Source: Pacificimonas sp036351775 (GTDB lineage Bacteria; Pseudomonadota; Alphaproteobacteria; Sphingomonadales; Sphingomonadaceae). From it: a stretch of DNA of 33,962 bases. The position numbers and the translations under genes were made by a program. The stretch covers positions 1-33,962 of the forward strand of contig JAZBPX010000059.1 in NCBI GenBank assembly GCA_036351775.1, read 5' to 3'. A model generated the notes under the pieces. The model saw only the letters and a list, made by a program, of their open reading frames with translations. It had not been told where the DNA came from and did not search any database. Positions 1 through 7,494 of the stretch are shown piece after piece; positions within the stretch are counted from its first letter, which is position 1; every line of letters begins with the position of its first letter.

Positions 1-2022
1 GGTATAATAGCGCCCGCCGATACCCAAACCATATTGCAGGTCGCCAAACTGCGGCAGCTGTTCGCGGTAAACCTGTCCCGCATCCAGAAAACCGACAACG
101 CCGAAATTGCCGAAGCGATAGCGCGCTTCGATCGCCGCCTCGTTCACGCTGCGGCCACCAATCGGCTGCACGTCGATATCCGGTTCGGTATCGTCAGGAT
201 CGTCCGGGTCGGGCGGTGTTACGGTGATGTCGACGGGCCCGATCTCCTGGAAGCCATAGCCGCGTACCGAGCCGCCGCCGCCGCCATAAATGCGCCGGGA
301 GGGGGCAAGAGCGTTCCGGGCAATGCCGTTGACGCTGCCAACGCGTACACGGCCTGCCAATGTGAAGTTCTCGGCAACAGGGAGATAACCGCTGACATCG
401 GCTTGGGTCCGCAGATAGGGCCTTACATCATCGTCGTTAAGCGCGGCCTCTGGCGACAGGCGAAGGGTGGCCTTCCAGCCGCTGGTAGGGTCGAGAAGGT
501 CATTCGAGGCGTCATAGGTGACCTGGCCCGTCACGCCGCCAATCAGAAAGGCTGTCGACAGGTCGAAGATGGCTGGGTCGCCGGTCTGGTCCTCGTTCGT
601 CGCGATCAACTCCGCGCCGTAGGCATAAGACCAGGTTTTCTGCCAGATCGGCGTCGACTCTCGCGATACCCGCGCACGGAGCGATGCCGTGTACGCGTTG
701 AAGGCAGGAAAATCGATGCGCCCCGCTTCGAACCCGAACAGAACGGTCCGGTCCCGCAAACCTGCATTTGATCTGCGAAAGATAGCTGCGGCACCCTGCT
801 CACGGGTACCGGCAACAGCGCGCAGCTCAAGCTCCCCCTCGGGCGGGAACAGGTTGCGGTGCGTCCAGCCGCCTTCGATCACAATTCCTTCGCCGGTGCC
901 GTAGCCAACCTGCGCGGCCAGGGAACGCGGCGGACCCGCCTGTTGCCGGACCAGCAGGTCGACGGCCATCAACCCGTCTTCCCTGTATTCGCGGGTCATG
1001 ATCGGTTCGATGGAGACGCTGTTGAACAGACCGGTCGCGATCATGGCCTCGCGAAGGTCATCTTCGAGGCGAACGTCGTAGAGTTCCCCCTCCTCGAACC
1101 GGGAGAGGAGTTCGACATGTTCCTCGGAAAAGGCGAGATCGCCCTCGGTCTCGACGGTTCGGAAGTAGGAGCGCGGCCCGAGGTCGACGGGAAGGACATA
1201 GTCCCCGGTCTTGGTTTCCTCGTCCAGCAGGATGGCGCGCTGCTCGACTTCGGCGAAGGGGTAGCCGTTGAAGGGAAATATGAGGTCGATGGCGGCTTCG
1301 GCGGCGATGATATCGTCGGCAATGATGGGATCGCCCGCCTCGATGGGCAGGTTATCGCTGACAAGGCCGGGCGGAATTGCCTCTTCTTCGCCGATGATGG
1401 AGACGTCGGAGAAGACATAGCGTTCGCCCGGGCTGGCGGTCAGGGCGACGCGGTACCGGCCATCCTCTTCTGGTGGGAGGATGACGTCGGCAGTGACCGC
1501 GGCGTCGAAGTAACCCCTTGATTCCAAAAGGCGAAGGGCGAGCGCTTCGTCCGCATCGGCGCGGGCGCGCAGCATCGCGCCGTTCGCCGCTTCGCCGCCG
1601 CCACCCTCAAGCGAGGAGGCACCCAGAAAGTCGCCTTCGAGCCCGTTCTCCTCAAGGCCCTCGACGGCAAGATAGTAACGGACCTCCGGAAGCGGTTCGG
1701 CGACCTCTTCGGTCGGTGCTGCGACTGTTTGCAGCTCAACTTCGGACAGGGGAACGAGCGTACGCGCAAGCCGCTCCTCTTCAACGCGAACGGGTTCGAG
1801 ACGCTCAAACTCCGCGTCTGCGAACGGGTCCGCCTGCGCCTCGGGAATGTCCCGAGCTGTACCGTCATCATCGACAGGCAAGCGAGCCAGCAGATCGTCA
1901 AGCGCCCTATCGCCTAGATTAGGCAGCGCATCGTTGAAGTCATCGTCGGAGATTGCAGGCTCGACCGCGCTCTCCGCAGCTTCGTCCAAAAGCTGCGCGC
2001 CGACGGGTGCCGCCACGAACAC
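1..2022 (-). CDS. tamA: TamA-like Omp85 outer-membrane assembly protein, 3' end off the left edge
   Basis: Omp85-family outer-membrane protein; TamA works with the inner-membrane protein TamB in inserting autotransporters and other proteins into the outer membrane. The frame is open from about 2079 down to base 1. An acidic N-terminal stretch is followed by POTRA-like segments and then a beta-barrel region containing the Omp85 loop-6 signature VRGY (in GGGGGSVRGYGF, around 275-310), then a strand ending LGIGGRYYT at the edge. About 674 residues are visible and the last strands and stop lie outside. The start is unresolved. The only standard in-frame starts downstream of the stop at 2080-2082 are GTG at 2022 and 2016, and both cut into a signal peptide (RLAKAFITGLVFVAAPVGAQ) that continues upstream without an ATG, GTG or TTG. 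A missing base near 2050 would join it to a GTG at 2078. It is divergent from the mutase gene. Family call is firm; the start is not. Confidence 0.85.
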   Translation of the reverse strand, partial: MFVAAPVGAQLLDEAAESAVEPAISDDDFNDALPNLGDRALDDLLARLPVDDDGTARDIPEAQADPFADAEFERLEPVRVEEERLARTLVPLSEVELQTVAAPTEEVAEPLPEVRYYLAVEGLEENGLEGDFLGASSLEGGGGEAANGAMLRARADADEALALRLLESRGYFDAAVTADVILPPEEDGRYRVALTASPGERYVFSDVSIIGEEEAIPPGLVSDNLPIEAGDPIIADDIIAAEAAIDLIFPFNGYPFAEVEQRAILLDEETKTGDYVLPVDLGPRSYFRTVETEGDLAFSEEHVELLSRFEEGELYDVRLEDDLREAMIATGLFNSVSIEPIMTREYREDGLMAVDLLVRQQAGPPRSLAAQVGYGTGEGIVIEGGWTHRNLFPPEGELELRAVAGTREQGAAAIFRRSNAGLRDRTVLFGFEAGRIDFPAFNAYTASLRARVSRESTPIWQKTWSYAYGAELIATNEDQTGDPAIFDLSTAFLIGGVTGQVTYDASNDLLDPTSGWKATLRLSPEAALNDDDVRPYLRTQADVSGYLPVAENFTLAGRVRVGSVNGIARNALAPSRRIYGGGGGSVRGYGFQEIGPVDITVTPPDPDDPDDTEPDIDVQPIGGRSVNEAAIEARYRFGNFGVVGFLDAGQVYREQLPQFGDLQYGLGIGGRYYT

Positions 2023-2201
2023 CAGTCCAGTAATGAAGGCCTTCGCTAGGCGGATATCGAGCCCCTGATGACACGCACGTTACAGATACGGGCTCGTCTT
2101 GTCGAAATCCCCTCGCATCTGCAATCACTAGTGACTGTCAGGGTAGAGGGGCCGCCGCTGCTGGCCTATGGGTTGCCGCATATAGACAGCGGAGAGCCGA
2201 A

Positions 2202-4436
2202 TTGCCCGACAAGCCAACGACATCTGAATGGGAAGCGCGCGCAGAAAAGGAAGTGCGGGGGAAGACCCTGACCTGGGATACGCCAGAGGGCATCGCCGTC
2301 AAACCGCTGTACACCGCCGCGGATGTCGAGGGCCTCGACCCGGGCCTGCCCGGCTTTCCCCCGTTCACGCGCGGCCCCTATGCCTCCATGTATGCCGGAC
2401 GGCCCTGGACCATCCGGCAATATGCGGGTTTCTCGACGGCGGAGGAATCGAACGCCTTCTACCGGCGCAATCTGGCGGCGGGGCAGAAGGGGCTGTCCGT
2501 CGCCTTCGACCTCGCCACGCACCGGGGATATGACAGCGACCATCCGCGGGTATCGGGCGATGTCGGCAAGGCGGGCGTTGCCATCGACACGGTCGAGGAC
2601 ATGAAGATCCTGTTCGACCAGATCCCGCTGGGCGAGATGTCGGTGTCCATGACGATGAACGGTGCTGTGCTGCCGGTTCTGGCGTTCTACATCGTCGCTG
2701 CGGAAGAACAGGGCGTGTCGCCGGACAAGCTCGCCGGGACCATCCAGAACGACATTCTGAAGGAGTTCATGGTCCGGAACACCTATATCTATCCGCCTGC
2801 GCCCTCGATGCGGATCGTGTCGGACATCATCGCCTATACCTCCGAACACATGCCGCGCTTCAATTCGATCAGCATCAGCGGCTACCATATGCAGGAAGCC
2901 GGCGCGACGCAGGTGCAGGAGCTGGCCTATACCATCGCCGACGGCATCGAATATGTCCGCGCGGCCAAGGACACCGGCCTGCCGGTGGACAAGTTCGCGC
3001 CGCGCCTGTCCTTCTTCTTCGCCATCGGCATGAACTTCTTCATGGAGATCGCGAAGCTGCGCGCGGCGCGGAAGCTCTGGCACAAGGCGATGACCGAGCT
3101 GGGCGCGGAAACCGACAAGTCGAAGATGCTGCGAACGCACTGCCAGACGAGCGGCGCGTCGCTGACGGAGCAGGACCCCTATAACAACGTCGTCCGAACG
3201 GCTTTCGAGGCCATGGCGGCGGTGCTGGGCGGGACGCAGTCGCTACACACGAACAGCTTTGACGAGGCGATCGCCCTGCCCACGGATTTCTCGGCGCGCA
3301 TCGCCCGTAACACGCAGCTGATCCTGCAGGAGGAGACGGGGATCACGAACGTCGCCGACCCGCTTGGCGGCTCCTATTATGTCGAGGCGCTGACCGACGA
3401 ACTGTACAACCATGCCCTCAAACTGATCGACGAGGTGGAGGAAGCGGGCGGCATGACGAAGGCCGTGGCCGCCGGTATCCCCAAGTCGCGCATCGAAGAA
3501 GCTGCGGCGGCGCGCGCGGCTCGCTTCGACCGCGGGGAAGATGTCGTGATCGGGGTGAACAGGCACCGCCTTGAGAAAGAGGGCGAGATCGAAATCCTTG
3601 AGGTGGACAATGTCCGCGTCCGCGCCGACCAGATCGCCCGCATCGAGCGCGTGAAGGCGGAACGCGACGAGGACGCCTGTCAAGCCGCGCTGGAGGCGCT
3701 GCGTGAGGGCGCGAAGGCTGGAAACACCCTTCGACAGGCTCAGGGTGAGCGGAACACTTTACCAGCCGCTCACCCTGAGCCTGTCGAAGGGGGAGCGGGA
3801 GCGGAAACAAACCTGCTGGCCCTAGCTGTCGATGCGGCGCGCGCGCGGGCGACGCTGGGCGAGATCAGCCTTGCCATGGAAGATGTGTTCGGTCGCTATG
3901 ACACGCGGCCGACGCCGGTGAAGGGCGTCTATGGCGGGGCCTATGGCGGCGATCCCGACTGGGTTCGGATCACCGACGGCGTTGCGGCGGTGACGGACCG
4001 AAAGGGGCGCGCGCCCAAGATGATGGTCACCAAGCTGGGACAGGACGGCCATGATCGCGGCGCGAACCTGATCGCGTCGGCCTTTGGCGACCTTGGCTTC
4101 GACATCGTGTCCGGGCCGCTGTTCCAGACCCCGGCAGAGGCCGTCGATATGGCGGTCGAAGCGGGCGCGGACGTGATCGGTGCATCAAGCCTTGCCGCCG
4201 GCCACAAGACCCTGATCCCGGAGCTGATCGGCCTTGTGAAGGAGCGCGCGCCGCATATCCGCGTCATTGCGGGCGGCGTGATCCCCGCCCAGGATTACGA
4301 CTATCTTTACGACAAGGGCGTGGCAGGGATTTACGGGCCGGGAACCAACATCCTGGACGCTGCCGGGGACGTGCTGCGCCTGCTGGGGCACAACCTGCCG
4401 CCAAAAGATGGTGAGGAGCGCGAAGCTGCGGAGTAA
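2202..4436 (+). CDS. scpA: Methylmalonyl-CoA mutase, single-chain, with repeat-encoded linker insert
   Basis: Adenosylcobalamin-dependent mutase interconverting (R)-methylmalonyl-CoA and succinyl-CoA, the last step of propionyl-CoA use. The 744 residues give the usual catalytic-subunit length. The N-terminal TIM-barrel domain spans roughly residues 20-500 (GRPWTIRQYAGFSTAEESN; HCQTSGASLTEQDPYNN near 313). The C-terminal B12-binding domain has the cobalt-ligating motif DGHDRG near residue 614, followed by GASSLAAGHKTLIPEL and the glycine-rich end. The start is TTG at 2202, chosen because GGAGAG lies a few bases upstream and the product begins MPDKPTTSEWEARAEKEV as the family does. Between the two domains, residues about 509-530 (LRQAQGER...HPEPVEG) are encoded by a palindromic repeat at 3727-3791 and are not part of the family core. 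No small subunit or MeaB-type chaperone gene is adjacent. It stands alone between tamA and the DUF1499 run. Confidence 0.95.
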   Translation: MPDKPTTSEWEARAEKEVRGKTLTWDTPEGIAVKPLYTAADVEGLDPGLPGFPPFTRGPYASMYAGRPWTIRQYAGFSTAEESNAFYRRNLAAGQKGLSVAFDLATHRGYDSDHPRVSGDVGKAGVAIDTVEDMKILFDQIPLGEMSVSMTMNGAVLPVLAFYIVAAEEQGVSPDKLAGTIQNDILKEFMVRNTYIYPPAPSMRIVSDIIAYTSEHMPRFNSISISGYHMQEAGATQVQELAYTIADGIEYVRAAKDTGLPVDKFAPRLSFFFAIGMNFFMEIAKLRAARKLWHKAMTELGAETDKSKMLRTHCQTSGASLTEQDPYNNVVRTAFEAMAAVLGGTQSLHTNSFDEAIALPTDFSARIARNTQLILQEETGITNVADPLGGSYYVEALTDELYNHALKLIDEVEEAGGMTKAVAAGIPKSRIEEAAAARAARFDRGEDVVIGVNRHRLEKEGEIEILEVDNVRVRADQIARIERVKAERDEDACQAALEALREGAKAGNTLRQAQGERNTLPAAHPEPVEGGAGAETNLLALAVDAARARATLGEISLAMEDVFGRYDTRPTPVKGVYGGAYGGDPDWVRITDGVAAVTDRKGRAPKMMVTKLGQDGHDRGANLIASAFGDLGFDIVSGPLFQTPAEAVDMAVEAGADVIGASSLAAGHKTLIPELIGLVKERAPHIRVIAGGVIPAQDYDYLYDKGVAGIYGPGTNILDAAGDVLRLLGHNLPPKDGEEREAAE
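3727..3791. repeat. Palindromic repeat element inside the mutase gene
   Basis: Two perfectly complementary 26-nt arms (3727-3752 and 3766-3791) flank a 13-nt loop. The arm core reads CCCTTCGACAGGCTCAGGG. It is read through in frame as LRQAQGER-loop-HPEPVEG in the linker between the catalytic and B12 domains. Peptides of this type are familiar from sphingomonad proteins, which suggests a dispersed repeat family; that is recollection, not a search result. As RNA it would form a very stable hairpin in the coding sequence. Confidence 0.9.
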
Positions 4437-4445
4437 ACCTCCGGG

Positions 4446-4490
4446 GTTCGGATCGTCATCTGCGATGAGCGGAGCAACCGAACGGGTTTT
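4446..4490 (+). terminator. Possible terminator after methylmalonyl-CoA mutase
   Basis: Nested inverted repeats GTTCGG (4446-4451) / CCGAAC (4478-4483), with inner TCATC / GATGA around a three-base loop, are followed by TTTT at 4487-4490, about 10 nt after the mutase stop. The stem is interrupted and the T-run short, so this is a weak call. Confidence 0.3.
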
Positions 4491-4536
4491 ACGATCGTTT
4501 TGATGGTGATGGGCGGATTTGGGAGACCGCAGGGCC

Positions 4537-4695
4537 ATGGACGAGATTGAGAGGGACGACCCAAACTACCGGTTTACGGGCTTCGCACTGAGGGCAGAGC
4601 GCGGTGAAGGAGCCTTTGGCAGCTGTGACCTCGTACCGATGGTCGAGGCCGATGACGGCGAGCTAAGCCTCGAAGACGAGAGCAACGGACCGTAG
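4537..4695 (+). CDS. Possible small acidic protein, 52 residues
   Basis: An ATG-to-TAG frame of 53 codons encoding an acidic peptide that starts MDEIERDDPNYRFTGF and ends LEDESNGP. Purine-rich AGGG sits immediately before the ATG and GGGAGA lies about 14 nt upstream, so translation is possible. It matches no family I recognise, has no signal peptide or membrane segment, and lies in the 283-nt gap between the mutase and the convergent DUF1499 gene. Apart from this frame, the possible terminator and the tandem repeat at 4701, nothing else is visible in that gap. It may be chance. Confidence 0.3.
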   Translation: MDEIERDDPNYRFTGFALRAERGEGAFGSCDLVPMVEADDGELSLEDESNGP

Positions 4696-4700
4696 GCTCT

Positions 4701-4740
4701 TATGCTCAGGCGGTTTTGGCTATGCTTGGGCGGTTTTGGC
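4701..4740. repeat. Two tandem 20-bp copies at the 3' end of a DUF1499 gene
   Basis: 4701-4720 and 4721-4740 are head-to-tail 20-bp copies (TATGCTCAGGCGGTTTTGGC and the same with two changes). The copy at 4721-4740 encodes the C-terminus of the DUF1499 protein on the minus strand (AKTAQA then stop at 4720-4722). The other lies just past its stop codon, so the duplication falls across the gene end. Confidence 0.8.
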
Positions 4741-5139
4741 GGCGAGGCTCGTGAGGAAGCGGTCGATGCGTTTTGCATTGGCGCCGAAATCGCTGCGGCC
4801 GACACGGCTGCGCGAGCGCATATCGACTTGTGCAGAGGCCTCGTCGCCGCGAACCCGAACGACAACATCGTCCCTGAACCGCAGGAGCCGGGTGGTGGCG
4901 ACAGCTTCGAACTGACCGGCGGCAGGGTCGCGGGCGATGACCCGCCAGCCGCTTTCCTGCGCGAGGGTTAAGGCCAGATCGTAGGCTTCGTCCCGGCCGA
5001 TAGCGAGCGTCAGCGTGTCGAGATCGCCGTGGCGCTGGGCGTGTTCGCCCGCGGTATCCGCATCGAAATGCGGCGGGCCATCCTGTTGCAGAACAAAACG
5101 CGGCGGATCGACAATGCTGGTTGTGGCGTCGTTGATCAT
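4720..5139 (-). CDS. DUF1499 family protein, short soluble copy
   Basis: 139 residues, matching the DUF1499 domain across the whole chain: an N-terminal DxxRxV-like region, then FEAVATTRLLRFRDDVVVRVR and the conserved C-terminal stretch VDMRSRSRVGRSDFGANAKRI. No signal peptide or membrane segment is visible, so it is probably cytoplasmic or peripheral. Molecular function of DUF1499 is unknown. The ATG overlaps the stop of the larger upstream DUF1499 gene (ATGA at 5136-5139), so the pair is probably translationally coupled. It is clearly a paralogue of that protein's C-terminal domain. The 3' end lies in a 20-bp tandem duplication. Confidence 0.8.
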   Translation of the reverse strand: MINDATTSIVDPPRFVLQQDGPPHFDADTAGEHAQRHGDLDTLTLAIGRDEAYDLALTLAQESGWRVIARDPAAGQFEAVATTRLLRFRDDVVVRVRGDEASAQVDMRSRSRVGRSDFGANAKRIDRFLTSLAAKTAQA

Positions 5140-5861
5140 CCCGGACTGATATCGGTAAGGAGCGCGCGGATGCGGGCGGCGTTCGCGCCAAGGTCACTTT
5201 GGCCCATGCGCGACTTGGAGCGCACGTCAACAAGCGAACCGCCGCCGCCATCCGGTTGGATGCGGACGACGACATCATCCTTGAAGCCGAACCAGCGAGA
5301 GCTTTCCGTGGCTTCGATGCGGCCCTCGCTTTCGTTCGCGTCGATGACGCTCCAGCCGCGCGCCTCGATGGCGGCGAGGGCGGCTGCGAAGGCCTCGGCG
5401 GGGTTGGCGTCGAGCGCGAGCGTGTCGAGGTCGGGATAGGCCTCCCGCTGCTGAGCGGCTATGTCCGGGTCATAGCCGACGGGGTTCGGTGAACCTTCGC
5501 GGACCGCTACGGCTTCGACGAAGGCGGGCGGGTTGTCGGTGTCCGTGGTGATATCGTGGATCGGCGGAACGCCCTGGCCCTGGTTCATCAGGGAGAGCAT
5601 CACGAGGGCAATGCCTCCGGTCACGCCAAGAGCGAGAAGCGGTGTACCCTTCCTGCGCTTGCGGACGAACGCGAGAATTACGGCAACGACGGCCAGCGCC
5701 AGCGCGGCCATCGTGACGAAGAAGCCGGCGACGATGAGCTGGAACTGGAAACCCTGCCCCAGGCGGAAGAGCAGCATGGGCAGGATGACTAGCGCAAGCG
5801 CGGCCAGCGCGGCGTAAAGCGCGGCGTTAGAAAAGCGGCTGGCGGTCGTCTGCGTGGTCAT
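5136..5861 (-). CDS. DUF1499 family membrane protein
   Basis: 241 residues. Three hydrophobic segments fill the N-terminal 95 residues (about 12-33, 40-64 and 72-91), with KRRKG between the second and third. The C-terminal half is a DUF1499 domain, including FGFKDDVVVRIQ and VDVRSKSRMGQSDLGANAARIRAL. The domain is therefore membrane-tethered; its biochemical role is not known. It begins 37 nt after the SDR gene on the same strand and overlaps the next DUF1499 gene by 4 nt, so the five genes from 8471 down to 4720 probably form one transcript. A GGGACAGGGAACC ribosome-binding region precedes the ATG at 5861. Confidence 0.82.
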   Translation of the reverse strand: MTTQTTASRFSNAALYAALAALALVILPMLLFRLGQGFQFQLIVAGFFVTMAALALAVVAVILAFVRKRRKGTPLLALGVTGGIALVMLSLMNQGQGVPPIHDITTDTDNPPAFVEAVAVREGSPNPVGYDPDIAAQQREAYPDLDTLALDANPAEAFAAALAAIEARGWSVIDANESEGRIEATESSRWFGFKDDVVVRIQPDGGGGSLVDVRSKSRMGQSDLGANAARIRALLTDISPG

Positions 5862-5898
5862 GATCTGGTTCCCTGTCCGTCCCGTTCAATGAACCCCC

Positions 5899-6675
5899 TT
5901 AGCGTGGACCCTGGCCGTCGTCAGCCTTGATGACGGTGCCGGTCACGACTTCGCTGGCCGGGGAGCAGAGGAACAGCAGCGTGGAATCGAGCTGCGGCGG
6001 GTCGGCGATGCGCTTGCGCGGGAAATGCGGGGCCATGTCGCCCATGCGCGCGACCATGCCGTCCATCATCTCGGAGTGGAAAGCGCCTGGCGCGATGCCG
6101 TTCACGTTGATGTGGTTGCGGCTCCACTCGACGGCGAGCGCCTCGGTCATACGGGCGATGGCGGACTTGGTGATCGAGTAAAGCGCAGCGCCGTTCCCGG
6201 CGTAGTGATAGGCCGCGACACTGGCGATATTGACGATGCGGCCGGGCTTTTCCGCCGCCATCAGCCGCCGCGCGACCTCGCAGGCGGCGATGAAGGGGCC
6301 GCGCAGGTTGGTGTCGATAACGCGGTCGATCAGCGCGACGTCCATCTTGTGCGCGCGCTGGGCGTCCGGGATCCCGGCATTGTTCACGAGGATCGTGACC
6401 GTGCCGAGCGCTTCCTCCGCCGAGGCGACGGCCGCCACGATGTCGTCCGCATCGGTCATGTCGCAGCGGACGGCGTGCGCGGTGCCACCCGCCGCCTCGA
6501 TTTCGGCCTTCACCTCGGCGAGGCGGTCTTCGCGTCGTCCACAGATTGCAACCGCCGCGCCCGCTGCGGAGAGGACGTGCGCGAAGCGTCGGCCGAGGCC
6601 GGACGTGGCACCGGTAACGAGCGCGACCTGACCGGAGAGATCATGGTCGATGTTCGGGGTGGGGTAGTCGGTCAT
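5899..6675 (-). CDS. SDR family NAD(P)-dependent oxidoreductase
   Basis: 258-residue classical short-chain dehydrogenase/reductase. The Rossmann cofactor motif TGATSGLG is at 21-28, NNAG at 98-101, and the catalytic Ser152, Tyr166 and Lys170 (YSITK) are all present. GRRED after beta-2 would suit NADP(H), an inference from the basic residues. The C-terminal IKADDGQGPR is near the usual family end. Substrate is unknown; next to a crotonase it could be a 3-hydroxyacyl-CoA or other alcohol dehydrogenase. The start is 3 nt after the crotonase stop, indicating an operon. Confidence 0.9.
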   Translation of the reverse strand: MTDYPTPNIDHDLSGQVALVTGATSGLGRRFAHVLSAAGAAVAICGRREDRLAEVKAEIEAAGGTAHAVRCDMTDADDIVAAVASAEEALGTVTILVNNAGIPDAQRAHKMDVALIDRVIDTNLRGPFIAACEVARRLMAAEKPGRIVNIASVAAYHYAGNGAALYSITKSAIARMTEALAVEWSRNHINVNGIAPGAFHSEMMDGMVARMGDMAPHFPRKRIADPPQLDSTLLFLCSPASEVVTGTVIKADDGQGPR

Positions 6676-6678
6676 GGC

Positions 6679-7494
6679 TTACTGGTCCTTGAAGTCGGGG
6701 CGGCGCTTTTCGAAGAAGGCCCGGCCTGCCTCTGCGGCGTCTTGCGTTCCGGAGAGAAGGATCTGCTGCCGGTCCTCCAACGCGATGGTGTGTTCGAGGC
6801 TTGGGGCGTCGATATTGAGGCGCAGCGCTTCCTTCGACAGGCGCAGGCCAAGGGGGCTGGTGGTCAGCATCAGTTCGATGTCATCGTCGGCGGCGGTGCG
6901 GAGGTCCGCGTCCGGAACGACCTTCGAAACGAGACCCAATGCGAGCGCGCGCTCGGCGTCGATAAACTTGCCGGTCAAAATCAGTTCCGAGGCGAGTGAG
7001 GCGCCAACGAGGCGCGGCAGGAAGTAGCTTGAGCCCATGTCGCAGCCGCCAAGGCCGATGCGGATATAAGCGGCATTCATGCGCGCGCTTTCGGAGGCGA
7101 TGCGAATATCGGCGGCCAGCGCCAGGCTGAACCCGCCACCGCAGGCCGCGCCGTTGACGAGCGCGATGATCGGCTGGGGGCAGTAGCGCATGGCCATGTA
7201 GATCTCGGCGATCCGCCGCTGCCAGTTCAGCCCGTCGCGCGCCGAACCGAGCCCGCCCGCGCCGCGCTCCTCCCCGTCCGGTTTCAAGTCAAGGCCCGCA
7301 CAGAAGGCGCGGCCGTCGGCCTGCATGACGACGACGCGCACATCCTGCCGGTCGGAAAGCCCGCGGAAATAGCCGCGCAGTTCATCGACCATCTGCCGGT
7401 TTAGCGCATTCAGACTGTCCGGTCGGCCAAGCGTCACCCGCTCGACCGTGCCGCCCCTTTCCGCCTCGACGCGGATCGTTTCGAAGGTGCTCAC
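6679..7494 (-). CDS. Enoyl-CoA hydratase/isomerase (crotonase) family protein lacking both classical glutamates
   Basis: Crotonase-fold protein acting on acyl-CoA thioesters. I start it at GTG 7494, giving 271 residues (MSTFETIRVEAERGG); the frame is open further upstream, but that part is shadow of the neighbouring gene. GTGA at 7491-7494 overlaps the upstream stop. The oxyanion-hole segments are present: RAFCAGLDL near 62-70 and GAACGGGFSLALAADIRIA from about 115. At the positions of rat hydratase Glu144 and Glu164 this protein has Ser123 and Tyr143, so simple hydration by the textbook mechanism is doubtful. A different crotonase activity (isomerase, hydrolase or dehydratase) is possible. 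It sits between the nitronate-monooxygenase-like gene and the SDR gene. Confidence 0.88.
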   Translation of the reverse strand: MSTFETIRVEAERGGTVERVTLGRPDSLNALNRQMVDELRGYFRGLSDRQDVRVVVMQADGRAFCAGLDLKPDGEERGAGGLGSARDGLNWQRRIAEIYMAMRYCPQPIIALVNGAACGGGFSLALAADIRIASESARMNAAYIRIGLGGCDMGSSYFLPRLVGASLASELILTGKFIDAERALALGLVSKVVPDADLRTAADDDIELMLTTSPLGLRLSKEALRLNIDAPSLEHTIALEDRQQILLSGTQDAAEAGRAFFEKRRPDFKDQ

